From NCBI RefSeq assembly GCF_003390925.1, contig NZ_QUBS01000084.1, forward strand, positions 213,271 to 277,270: a DNA stretch of 64,000 nucleotides. Direction: 5' to 3'. Shown here piece after piece: positions 17,940 to 26,333 of the stretch. How positions within the stretch are numbered: the stretch's first letter is position 1; the number at the start of each line of letters is the position of its first letter. This stretch comes from Trinickia diaoshuihuensis (GTDB lineage Bacteria; Pseudomonadota; Gammaproteobacteria; Burkholderiales; Burkholderiaceae). The position numbers and the translations under genes are program-made. The notes below the pieces were generated by a model, which was not told the origin of the DNA, did not search any database, and worked only from the letters and a program-made list of their open reading frames with translations.

Positions 17940-19415
17940 ATGAAAACCGAAGCAACGCGAATTTTCCGAGCGGCGCTGGCCGCGTCTTTTCTCGCCGCCA
18001 TGCCTTGCGCTTTCGCGGGCCAGGCGCCGGGCGCGGCGTCCGCTCCCGACATCCCGGTGAGTCATCGCGACCGGGTCTATGCCGCCGAGCAGTTCTCGAA
18101 CACGGTATCGGTCATCGATCCGCTCGACAATCGCCTGCTCGGCGTCATTCGTCTCGGCGATCCCGCGCCTGCCAATTTCAGTCCGCTGTACAAAGGGCAA
18201 CTTCTCGTCCACGGCATGGGGTTCTCTCCCGATCATCGAACCCTCGCGGTCGTCTCCATCGGCTCCAATTCCGTGACGTTTATCGATACGCAGACCAATA
18301 CGGTCAAACACGTCACCTATGTCGGCCGTTCGCCGCACGAGGCGTTTTTCACGCCCGACGGTCGCGAACTGTGGGTGACCGTGCGCGGGGAGGACTACGT
18401 GGACGTTCTCGATGCGGCGACGTTCGAGGAGAAGACGCGCATCAAAGTCCCGGCCGGCCCGGGCATGCAAATCTTCTCCCCCGACGGCCGCTACGGCTAT
18501 GTCTGCTCTTCGTTCAATCCCGAGACGGAGGTGATTTCGGTCGCCGATCATCGGATCGTCGGCAAGGTTGCGCAAGCGAGCCCGTTTTGTCCCAACATCG
18601 CGGCCACCCCCGACGGCAACGAGGTGTGGTTTACGTTGAAGGACGTAGGCAAGACGCAAGTCTTCGAGGCCCGGCCGCCGTTTGCGTTGCTCAAAACGAT
18701 CGACACGGGCCCCATCACGAACCACGTCAACATCGTGCGTAACGCGAACGGGATGTTCGCCTATGTCACGATCGGCGGACTGAACGAAGTGAAGGTTTTC
18801 CGTACCGACGATTTCAGCCAAGTCGCGACGATCCCCGTAGGCAGCCTGCCGCATGGCGCCTGGCCGTCGGGCGACGGCAGCCGTCTATACGTCGGCCTCG
18901 AAAACGCCGATGCGATGGCGGTCATCGATACGCTGACGAACAAGGTCTTGGCGAACGTGCCGATCGGACAAGCGCCGCAAGCCGTCGCCTACGTGCCCGA
19001 AGCGGTGCCGCGTGGCGATGGGACCTCGAATTTGCAGCCGCTCGGCATAGCCGGCAGCACAGCCCAGATCGCCTTGCTGCCGCGCGCGGGCGCGACCGAT
19101 GCGCATACGAGCGTGACCTTGTTCGATCAGGGATTGTCTCAAGTGATGCAAGCGGCAGTGGCGGGCTTGCAGCCGAAACGATCCTATGTGTTGGGTCTTG
19201 CCGATCGGGCGGATGGCAGCGGCGCCATCGACGTGCTCTCGCGTTTCACGACCAATCCGGCGGGCGCCGCGATCGTCAATGCGGTGGGTCAGATCCGGCA
19301 GGCCGTTGCGGCCGCCGATCCGGGTTCGGCGCCGAACGATAGGCGCCGCTATCTAGTGATCGCGCCGGAGACGGACGGCAAGATCGGCGTTCCGGTGCAA
19401 ACGCAAGCCCTTTGA
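17940..19415 (+). CDS. YVTN-type beta-propeller periplasmic protein
   Basis: The 491-residue protein carries a signal peptide (cleavage near CAFAG-QAP) and repeated YNVTV/YVTN propeller blades, for example VYAAEQFSNTVSVIDPLDNRLLGVIRLG, LWVTVRGEDYVDVLDAATFEE and LYVGLENADAMAVIDTLTNKVLANVPIG. The C-terminal about 120 residues form a separate domain with CHRD-like phrases (TDAHTSVTLFDQG). Such proteins act in the periplasm as binding or scaffold propellers; the ligand is unknown. It is likely cotranscribed with the DUF305 gene (20-base gap, shared candidate ECF promoter). GGAAACGTA precedes the ATG. Confidence 0.82.
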   Translation: MKTEATRIFRAALAASFLAAMPCAFAGQAPGAASAPDIPVSHRDRVYAAEQFSNTVSVIDPLDNRLLGVIRLGDPAPANFSPLYKGQLLVHGMGFSPDHRTLAVVSIGSNSVTFIDTQTNTVKHVTYVGRSPHEAFFTPDGRELWVTVRGEDYVDVLDAATFEEKTRIKVPAGPGMQIFSPDGRYGYVCSSFNPETEVISVADHRIVGKVAQASPFCPNIAATPDGNEVWFTLKDVGKTQVFEARPPFALLKTIDTGPITNHVNIVRNANGMFAYVTIGGLNEVKVFRTDDFSQVATIPVGSLPHGAWPSGDGSRLYVGLENADAMAVIDTLTNKVLANVPIGQAPQAVAYVPEAVPRGDGTSNLQPLGIAGSTAQIALLPRAGATDAHTSVTLFDQGLSQVMQAAVAGLQPKRSYVLGLADRADGSGAIDVLSRFTTNPAGAAIVNAVGQIRQAVAAADPGSAPNDRRRYLVIAPETDGKIGVPVQTQAL

Positions 19416-19558
19416 ACGAACCCGTGAGTCTGAAATGGGCGGCAACGCTCGGACCGCTTTTACGGGGGTTGATTTTAATACCCGGCCCCGTTTAACTAAA
19501 TCTGCTCCGGTCTAATAAAGTTAAGGAAACCTAAGTAACCGAAATGCCACGCAAAAAC

Positions 19559-19597
19559 AAACGTTTACGCGAACGTTTGCGCCCTATGTAAACGTTT
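19559..19597. promoter_or_regulatory. Three AACGTTT boxes with a 10-bp inverted repeat upstream of the chemotaxis-like operon
   Basis: AACGTTT occurs at 19560, 19572 and 19591. The outer two lie in a perfect inverted repeat, AAACGTTTAC (19559-19568) and GTAAACGTTT (19588-19597). The 262-base leader between 19416 and 19677 is unusually AT-rich for the window and otherwise contains only the start region of the downstream operon. The boxes look like an operator for an unidentified regulator. Confidence 0.55.
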
Positions 19598-19677
19598 TCT
19601 TCGTTGGGGTTTCTGAGTACTTCAGATTCAAGGCAGGCGGCCGTTATATCAGACAGGTTTCGAAGGAATAGCCGAAA

Positions 19678-20046
19678 ATGGGATTGCCTGTACTGGTCGT
19701 GGACGATTCGACGCTCGCCCGCCGACTGCTGATCAACGCCTTGCCCGAGGCGTGGGACGTCGAAATCACTCAAGCCGCGAACGGTGCGGATGCGCTGGCG
19801 GCCTACCGCGAAGGACGCGCCTCGGTCATGTTTCTCGATCTGACGATGCCCGGCATCACGGGTTTCGACGTGCTCGAGACCGTCCGTGCGGAAGGCCTCG
19901 ATAGCTTCGTGATCGTCGTCTCCGCCGATATTCAACCCGAAGCGAAAGCTCGTGTGAAGGCGCTCGGCGCCGTCGCTTTCATCGATAAGCCGATTTCGAG
20001 TGCAAAGTTGTTGCCGGTCTTGAAAGAGTACGGATTGTATGAGTGA
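19678..20046 (+). CDS. Single-domain CheY-like response regulator
   Basis: This 122-residue receiver domain has no output domain. The acidic pocket is in VLVVDDST, the phosphoacceptor Asp in MFLDLTMPGITGFDVLE, and the conserved Ser/Lys in VVSAD and FIDKPIS. The stop overlaps the next gene by eight bases, so it is translationally coupled to a CheC-like phosphatase that probably acts on it. Its output may be by protein contact with the downstream diguanylate cyclase. A ribosome-binding GAAGGAATAG precedes the ATG. Confidence 0.88.
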   Translation: MGLPVLVVDDSTLARRLLINALPEAWDVEITQAANGADALAAYREGRASVMFLDLTMPGITGFDVLETVRAEGLDSFVIVVSADIQPEAKARVKALGAVAFIDKPISSAKLLPVLKEYGLYE

Positions 20047-20668
20047 GCCTATCCTCACCGAAGACCAGCGCGACGCGCTGCAAGAGATCGCGAACATTGG
20101 CATGGGCCAAGCGGGCGCGCGCCTTGCCGCGCTGCTCGGGCGCTTCGTGCACCTGTCCGTGCCGCGCATCCGCATGGTCGATACCGACACGCTGCCCACG
20201 GCCGTGCGCGATATGCTCGACTTCACGGAGCCCGTGACGGCGCTGCGCCAAAGTTTTCGCTGCGACATCGCCGGGGAGGCGATCTCGCTGTTCGACAGCC
20301 GCAGCGCCGAGCACATGAAGGCGGTGTTCGGCTCCGATGACATGCTGGGGGAGCAGGGCGAGGAAGAAATGTCCGACGCCGAGGCCCTATCGGACGTCGC
20401 CAATTTGATCGCCGGCGCGTGCTTGACGGGATTGTTCGAGCAGCTCGGGCAGTTGCCGACGTTTACGCCCCCGCGCGTGATCGGCGTGCAACTCGACCTC
20501 GAAGAGGTGTTGCATCCCTCCAAGCTCCCTTGGGACCGCGCGTTGTTGCTCGAGGTCAATTTGCAGACCGAAGACGGCGTGTTCGGCTCGCATCTGCTGA
20601 CGCTGATGACGGCCAAGGCGGTGCAGTCGCTCGTGACGGCGCTGGAAGGCTTCCTGGCCAATCTTTGA
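20039..20668 (+). CDS. CheC/CheX-like chemotaxis phosphatase
   Basis: The 209-residue protein has two copies of the CheC active-site pattern D/SxxxExxN: DALQEIAN near the N-terminus, and EALSDVAN about residue 120, where the acidic residues are conservatively changed. CheC proteins dephosphorylate CheY-P. With the receiver gene upstream and a GGDEF gene 20 bases downstream, it likely tunes a phosphorelay feeding c-di-GMP synthesis rather than classical flagellar chemotaxis; no MCP, CheA or CheW is nearby. Length (about 209) matches CheC. Confidence 0.8.
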   Translation: MSEPILTEDQRDALQEIANIGMGQAGARLAALLGRFVHLSVPRIRMVDTDTLPTAVRDMLDFTEPVTALRQSFRCDIAGEAISLFDSRSAEHMKAVFGSDDMLGEQGEEEMSDAEALSDVANLIAGACLTGLFEQLGQLPTFTPPRVIGVQLDLEEVLHPSKLPWDRALLLEVNLQTEDGVFGSHLLTLMTAKAVQSLVTALEGFLANL

Positions 20669-20688
20669 ACTTATCGTAGCTGCACAAG

Positions 20689-21639
<951 letters not shown>

Positions 21640-21657
21640 GTCTTGCTTGCCGATCCG

Positions 21658-21678
21658 CCGCACGCGTCGCGCGTGCGG
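21658..21678. terminator. GC-rich hairpin between convergent genes
   Basis: CCGCACGCG and CGCGTGCGG form a 9-bp stem with a TCG loop between the diguanylate cyclase and the convergent yqhA gene. There is no following T run, so a termination role is tentative. Confidence 0.35.
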
Positions 21679-21703
21679 CCGATGAGCTTGCCCCTTCACC
21701 CGC

Positions 21704-22234
21704 TCAGTGGCTCTCCGAACGAGCCGCAATCCAATCCATCGCCGCGAACAGCACGCCCGACACGATGAACGTCAGGTGCAAGATCACGAGCCAGCGCACG
21801 CGCGCCTCGTCGAGCGGGATGTCTTGCTCGGTCAGACTCATGAACGCGCGGAGCAACGAGATCGCCGAGATGGCGACGATCGAGCCGATCAGTTTCATCT
21901 TCAGGCCCGAGAAGTCGAGCGTGCCCATCCAGCTTGGACGGTCCTCGCTGTCGCCTGTATCGATCTTCGAAATGAAGTTTTCGTAGCCCGAGAAAATCAC
22001 GATGACGACGAGGTTGGCCGCGAGCGAGAGATCGATGAGAGAAAGCGTCGCGAGAATGATCTGCTCGGGGGAAGCGTGCAGTACGCCGCCGAGCGCGTGC
22101 ACGAGCTCTTCGACGAACGCGACCAGCAGCATGACGAGCGAGAACACGAGACCGACGTAAAACGGCGCGAGCAGCCAGCGCGACTTGAAAAGGGAAAACT
22201 CGAGCAGTTTTTCCAGAGGCTTGCGTTGATGCAT
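21704..22234 (-). CDS. yqhA: YqhA/UPF0114 family inner-membrane protein
   Basis: A 176-residue protein with about four hydrophobic helices (WLLAPFYVGLVFSLVMLLVAFV, LSLAANLVVIVIFSGYENF, KLIGSIVAISAISLLRAFM, WLVILHLTFIVSGVLFAAMDW). The FISKIDTG and RPSWMGTLDFSGLKMKL segments are typical of UPF0114/YqhA. Family function is unknown. It is monocistronic by spacing; the 119-base gap upstream holds a 10-bp stem hairpin at 22266-22294 (GCGCGTGCAT/ATGCACGCGC). Confidence 0.85.
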   Translation of the reverse strand: MHQRKPLEKLLEFSLFKSRWLLAPFYVGLVFSLVMLLVAFVEELVHALGGVLHASPEQIILATLSLIDLSLAANLVVIVIFSGYENFISKIDTGDSEDRPSWMGTLDFSGLKMKLIGSIVAISAISLLRAFMSLTEQDIPLDEARVRWLVILHLTFIVSGVLFAAMDWIAARSESH

Positions 22235-22353
22235 GGGGCGTTCTTCCTGTTTTGTTCCCGGTTGCGCGCGTGCATCGACGATCCATGCACGCGCGAACCG
22301 GCAATTTTACAGTTTCCTTGCGAACGACTCGTGACGCCCGCCGGCGAAGGCCG

Positions 22354-22929
22354 CTACAACGGTTTCGCGGCGACGAGGTTCGATACGCGCGCGAAGGTGC
22401 CGCCGCCTAGATGGTGGATGGTATGGAGATCCGCGTTCGCATCGTCGAACCGCCAGCGGCCTTGATCGAACACGCGCGCATCGGCCGCGGCCGCGACGAC
22501 CTCGCCGAAACAGGTGTCGTAGGCGTCTTCCGTATGCGGCTCGCGAATCAGCTTGCACTCCATCCACGCCGCGCAGCCGGCTTCGATCAGCGGCAATCCG
22601 AGTTCGGGCCCGGTCGCCGTGGCAATCGCAAAGCGCGCGAACTTATCGACCTCGCGGCCGCTCGTGCTGCCGACCGCGTAAGTCAAATCGATCGCCGCGG
22701 CGCCGGGGATACAGACGGCGAACGTGCCGCTCGCGGTCATCAACTGGCGCGTGAACGTGGTTTTGTCGATGACGATGGCGATGCGCGGCGGCGTGAACTC
22801 GACGGGCATCGACCACGCAGCCGCCATGACGTTGCGACGTGAACCGTCGGCCGTGGTGACGAGGACGGTAGGGCCATGGTTGATCAGGCGGCTGGCGTGT
22901 TCGAGTGCAACGGGGCGGAAGTGGCTCAT
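22354..22929 (-). CDS. Flavin reductase family (FMN-binding split-barrel) protein
   Basis: The 191-residue protein has the flavin reductase-like/DIM6-NTAB fold: TVLVTTADGSRRNVMAAAWSMPVEFTPPRIAIVI near the N-terminus, FTRQLMTASGTFAVCIP, and GREVDKFARFAIATATG. Such enzymes bind FMN and reduce free flavin or act as small oxidoreductases. Start ATG 22929 (MSHFRPV) is preferred over an in-frame TTG five codons upstream. Directly upstream is a perfect triplicate of an 11-mer (22937-22969). No operon partner is obvious, so the electron acceptor is unknown. Confidence 0.84.
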   Translation of the reverse strand: MSHFRPVALEHASRLINHGPTVLVTTADGSRRNVMAAAWSMPVEFTPPRIAIVIDKTTFTRQLMTASGTFAVCIPGAAAIDLTYAVGSTSGREVDKFARFAIATATGPELGLPLIEAGCAAWMECKLIREPHTEDAYDTCFGEVVAAAADARVFDQGRWRFDDANADLHTIHHLGGGTFARVSNLVAAKPL

Positions 22930-22936
22930 GGGGGCG

Positions 22937-22969
22937 ATAGGCAACGGATAGGCAACGGATAGGCAACGG
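22937..22969 (-). repeat. Tandem repeat ATAGGCAACGG x3 before the flavin reductase gene
   Basis: Three perfect copies of the 11-mer ATAGGCAACGG lie at 22937-22947, 22948-22958 and 22959-22969, immediately in front of the flavin reductase start, where a ribosome-binding site would be expected. Copy-number change here could alter expression. Confidence 0.85.
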
Positions 22970-22987
22970 GACGAAAGTTAAACGATT

Positions 22988-24709
22988 CTACTGTCCTATC
23001 AAGCCGAACACCGCCACGCCGTTGGTCGTGCCGACATAGACATGGCCGTGCGCGATCATCGGCGCGATGAATTTATTGCCCGGCCCGAACGTATCGCGCG
23101 AGCCCGCCTGGTTGCTGTTGTAAAGCTCCTGGCCGAGGTTGCTTGCGTTGAACGCGCGCAACGCGCCGACGGCGCCGTTTTGCGCGGCCCAGACGATGGC
23201 GTTTTGCGTACCGTTTGCCGAGACGCTGGGCGTCGTGCCCGGATAGGGGAACGTATTCGCACTGCTCGAGCTGGGTGCCGACGCCAAGCGAGCCGACGCG
23301 ATCGGAAAGGCTTTGAGCCGATCGCCGACGGCGCCATAGTAGACGGCGTTGCCGTAGTAGGCGGGCATGCCGAACACGCCGCTAGTCAGTTGCCCGTCGA
23401 TCTCCTGCCAAATGGCGTTCTTGGTGCTGTCGAACTTGCCCATCGCATCTCGATCGACGATGTAGATCTTCGAGTCCTTGCCCGCCCCGACGGCCAGATG
23501 CCGTGTCGCACCGGCCGCATCGGTGAGGTCGGGGAGTACGAGCGCGCCGCCCGAGCCGAGATCGACGTCCTGATTCGATTGAGCGACCGTGTTCATCGGC
23601 GCAAAGTAATCGGCGACGGATAACTTGGGCGTCGTTGCCAGCTTCAAGAACGTGTTGCCGTAGTCGCCGTGCGAGGGGAAGCCGCTGCTATCGAGCGTCG
23701 TGTCGAACGTGCCATTGGCATCGAGCAGATACAAGGCGTTGCCATCGGATGCCATGCCTGCGCCGGCCATCCAGACGGAGCCTTCGCTGCCGTTCGGCGT
23801 GAGATCGATGGCGCTCGTTTGGGCGAGCGTACCGGCGTCGTAGGCCATCACCCACCCGCCGTAGACCCCTTGGTCGCAATGCGACGTCCAGCCGAGGTAG
23901 AGCTTGCCGTTCACGAGCGTGAGCGCTTGCCGTTCGGCGTATTGCGCCGGATTGAAAATCGCGACTCCGTTCGTGCTGATCGCACCGTTGCCGGGGAACG
24001 TCGCGGAAATCTCGGCGGGGCCGCCGTTGAGTTCGGCGCCCGTCGACAAGTCGAGAGCATGCAGCCGCTGGTGATAGGCGCCCTGTGCGTCCTTGCTCAT
24101 CGCCACCGCGTAGAGCGCGCCGTTTGCCCCGCGCGAGCGGTCGATGACGGGCGTCGAGGTAATGCCGATCTCAGGCGTGATTTGGCTGCAGCCGTGATCG
24201 TCGCTCGTCGTTTCGCCGCTTGCGAGCAGCGAGCGCCGCCACAGCGTTGCGCGCGTATCGGCGTCGAACGCGTAGACGGTATCGTGTTCGGTGGCGACGA
24301 ACACGACGTTGTGAGCCGCCCCGCCTATCGACACACTGCCCGCGTAGAGCGGCTCGGCGTCCACCTTGCCATCGACGGACAGAAAGCCGACCTTACCGAA
24401 CTGCGTGGCATTGACGTTGGCCGGCGTGAGCGTCGTTTCCGCCAAGTATTGCCCGGTGCGGGCAATGTCGTTGTGATACGTGAGCACGTCCGCGGCCGAT
24501 GTCGTGCCGCCGCCGGATCCGCTCCCGGCGCCGTTGCCGGATCCACTACCTGCGCCGCTGCCTGAGCCGCCCGCGCTTCCGGCCGAGGCGGGGCTTCCCC
24601 CATTGCCTCCGCCTCCGCTGCACGCTGTGCACAGCGTCGCGACGATGCACATGACCATGCCTTGCTTGATGGCGTTCGACGCGACGAAGGCGGTGCGTTT
24701 GCGGTCCAT
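22988..24709 (-). CDS. Lipoprotein with PQQ-like beta-propeller and Gly/Ser-rich linker
   Basis: This 573-residue protein starts at ATG 24709 (MDRKRTAF, preceded by GGAGACGCTC). A signal sequence with a lipobox-like TLCTAC gives a lipid-anchored Cys, followed by a Gly/Ser-rich linker of about 40 residues (GSGSGAGSGSGNGAGSGSG type). The remainder consists of propeller-type repeats resembling PQQ-dependent dehydrogenases (VVFVATEHDTVYAFDADTRATLWRRSLL; KIYIVDRDAMGKFDS; HVYVGTTNGVAVFGL). Catalytic residues of quinoprotein alcohol dehydrogenases are not evident, so a binding or structural role at the outer membrane is more likely. It is divergent from the small lipoprotein at 24.9 kb. Confidence 0.78.
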   Translation of the reverse strand: MDRKRTAFVASNAIKQGMVMCIVATLCTACSGGGGNGGSPASAGSAGGSGSGAGSGSGNGAGSGSGGGTTSAADVLTYHNDIARTGQYLAETTLTPANVNATQFGKVGFLSVDGKVDAEPLYAGSVSIGGAAHNVVFVATEHDTVYAFDADTRATLWRRSLLASGETTSDDHGCSQITPEIGITSTPVIDRSRGANGALYAVAMSKDAQGAYHQRLHALDLSTGAELNGGPAEISATFPGNGAISTNGVAIFNPAQYAERQALTLVNGKLYLGWTSHCDQGVYGGWVMAYDAGTLAQTSAIDLTPNGSEGSVWMAGAGMASDGNALYLLDANGTFDTTLDSSGFPSHGDYGNTFLKLATTPKLSVADYFAPMNTVAQSNQDVDLGSGGALVLPDLTDAAGATRHLAVGAGKDSKIYIVDRDAMGKFDSTKNAIWQEIDGQLTSGVFGMPAYYGNAVYYGAVGDRLKAFPIASARLASAPSSSSANTFPYPGTTPSVSANGTQNAIVWAAQNGAVGALRAFNASNLGQELYNSNQAGSRDTFGPGNKFIAPMIAHGHVYVGTTNGVAVFGLIGQ

Positions 24710-24906
24710 GAGCGTCTCCGAAGAACGGATAGGCCTGGTAAGAAGCATTTCTCGTACCGAAGCCGAGGCGACCGCCGGCTTTGAGCGTGCCGCGGACCGC
24801 GTTGATCGATACTACGGTCTTGCCTCGTTCCGTCCGGGGTATATGCTGCTCGATTAGGCGGCGACACCGTCCGCCATATCGTCTACACGCTCGAAGGAGG
24901 CGCGTC

Positions 24907-25191
24907 ATGTCGTCGAATCGATGGACCAAGATGTTGGCGATGGCCGCTCTGGTGCAGATGGCTGCCGGATGCGCGCCGATGGGCGCTCAAGCCCCGTCGG
25001 GTGCGGCCGCCGGTGCGGCCCCATCCGTGGGCGCGGCATGTAAGGCCTCCGACGGCAGCATGGTGGCGGACGGCACGATCGTGTCCAAATGCACGTTGCC
25101 GAATCAAGCGATCAGCCAGTGTCCAAGCTATACGTGCCAGCGTTGCGATAGCGGCAATTGGGGCGGCGAGTATTCGTGCCGGCTCCAATAA
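24907..25191 (+). CDS. Small cysteine-rich putative lipoprotein
   Basis: A 94-residue protein preceded by a strong GAAGGAGGC ribosome-binding site. The N-terminus has a hydrophobic signal ending in MAAGC (lipobox), then an Ala/Gly/Pro-rich stretch and a C-terminal part with six Cys, including CPSYTCQRCDSGNWGGEYSC. The family is not recognised. The paired cysteines suggest disulfides in the periplasm or metal binding. It is divergent from the beta-propeller lipoprotein gene, with which it shares a short upstream region. Confidence 0.7.
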   Translation: MSSNRWTKMLAMAALVQMAAGCAPMGAQAPSGAAAGAAPSVGAACKASDGSMVADGTIVSKCTLPNQAISQCPSYTCQRCDSGNWGGEYSCRLQ

Positions 25192-25431
25192 CGGACATCC
25201 AATTGCAACAATGTCCCGGTCGATTCGCGCGTTACATTCGAATTGTGAGGGCCGGGACGATCGGCGTAGCCGCGCGATCTAGCGCAAACGCTGTTCGCCC
25301 TGTAATGTAACGCCGCCGTCGATTGCAAAAATCGAATTCGGCGAGAGAGGCGGAATTGCCCGCTTGTGGCCGTGCCGCGGTTAATTCAAAAAAACGACGT
25401 TAAGTAACTATTGAATAGCACGAGGGGATCA

Positions 25432-26289
25432 ATGTCTAACTTAGTGGGTTCGCTACGTTATAAGAGCGAGCGGCGATACCAATTCATGATGCTGGCGGCG
25501 GGGGCGATCCTTTGGGCCATCCTGCTGTGGTTCGTCGTGAAAGAATGGGATGCCCCGAAGATCGGGCATATCGTGCGTCTTTACGTTGGATACGGTGTGG
25601 CCTTCGCCATCTTCATGTGGCTCATGAGTGCGGCATACCGCGCCTCGGCGTTCGGGAACATGGTGCTCGTCGGGCCGAACCAGTTTCCCGAGTTATACCG
25701 GATGGTCGTCGATGGTTCGCGCGAGATCGGCCTCGCTGAGCCGCCCGCGACGTTCATCTACAACTCCAACGGGATTTTCAACGCGTTCGCACGCCGGCTG
25801 TTGGGCGGCCGGTATGTATTTCTGACCTCGGCGCTGGTCGAAGCGAATAACGATGCGCAGGTGCGTTTCGTAATCGGTCACGAACTCGGGCACCATGCCG
25901 CGGGTCACCTGAACCCTTGGCTCAATGCGCTGAAGATTCCCGCGCACGCCGTACCGTTTCTCGGAAAGGCCTACTCGCGTTCGCGCGAATATACGTGCGA
26001 CAGCATCGGCGCCTATTTGTCCAAAGACGCGCATGCATCGCGCGGCGCGCTGCAGATGCTTGGCTGCGGTTGCCGGCGCCTGAACCCTCAGATGAACTGC
26101 GACGCCTTCGTGGCCCAGGAAGCGATGGTCCCGCCGATCTTCGGCTTTCTGACCGAAATCAGCCGGACGCATCCGCGTTTGACGCGCCGCGTCGCCGCGA
26201 TCAAAGCGGGCGTGACGCAGGCGGGCACTAGCATGCCGCACGCGATGGACGATCCCGAGCCGCGGTTCATGGGTAGCACGGGCCGCTGA
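25432..26289 (+). CDS. M48-family membrane zinc metalloprotease
   Basis: The 285-residue protein has two N-terminal transmembrane helices (YQFMMLAAGAILWAILLWFVV and VGYGVAFAIFMWLMSAAY), then a peptidase domain with the zinc motif HELGHH in VIGHELGHHAAGHL and the third ligand region SREYTCDSIGAYL, where Asp follows the Cys. It resembles HtpX/BepA-type M48 enzymes that process or clear membrane proteins. ATG 25432 follows GAGGGGATCA. The 240-base gap upstream (25192-25431) is AT-rich and probably carries its promoter; nothing else was seen in it. The next gene (sulP-type) is 44 bases downstream. Confidence 0.83.
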   Translation: MSNLVGSLRYKSERRYQFMMLAAGAILWAILLWFVVKEWDAPKIGHIVRLYVGYGVAFAIFMWLMSAAYRASAFGNMVLVGPNQFPELYRMVVDGSREIGLAEPPATFIYNSNGIFNAFARRLLGGRYVFLTSALVEANNDAQVRFVIGHELGHHAAGHLNPWLNALKIPAHAVPFLGKAYSRSREYTCDSIGAYLSKDAHASRGALQMLGCGCRRLNPQMNCDAFVAQEAMVPPIFGFLTEISRTHPRLTRRVAAIKAGVTQAGTSMPHAMDDPEPRFMGSTGR

Positions 26290-26333
26290 CGAACCTGTCG
26301 CGGTCGCGCGGCGGCGAGCCCGAGCCCTAGCCC

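Noticed and set aside
19516..19545. TAAAGTTA followed by ACCGAAAT resembling a sigma-28 flagellar promoter
   Set aside because: The spacing and the -10 half do not match the GCCGATAA consensus; only a few bases agree.
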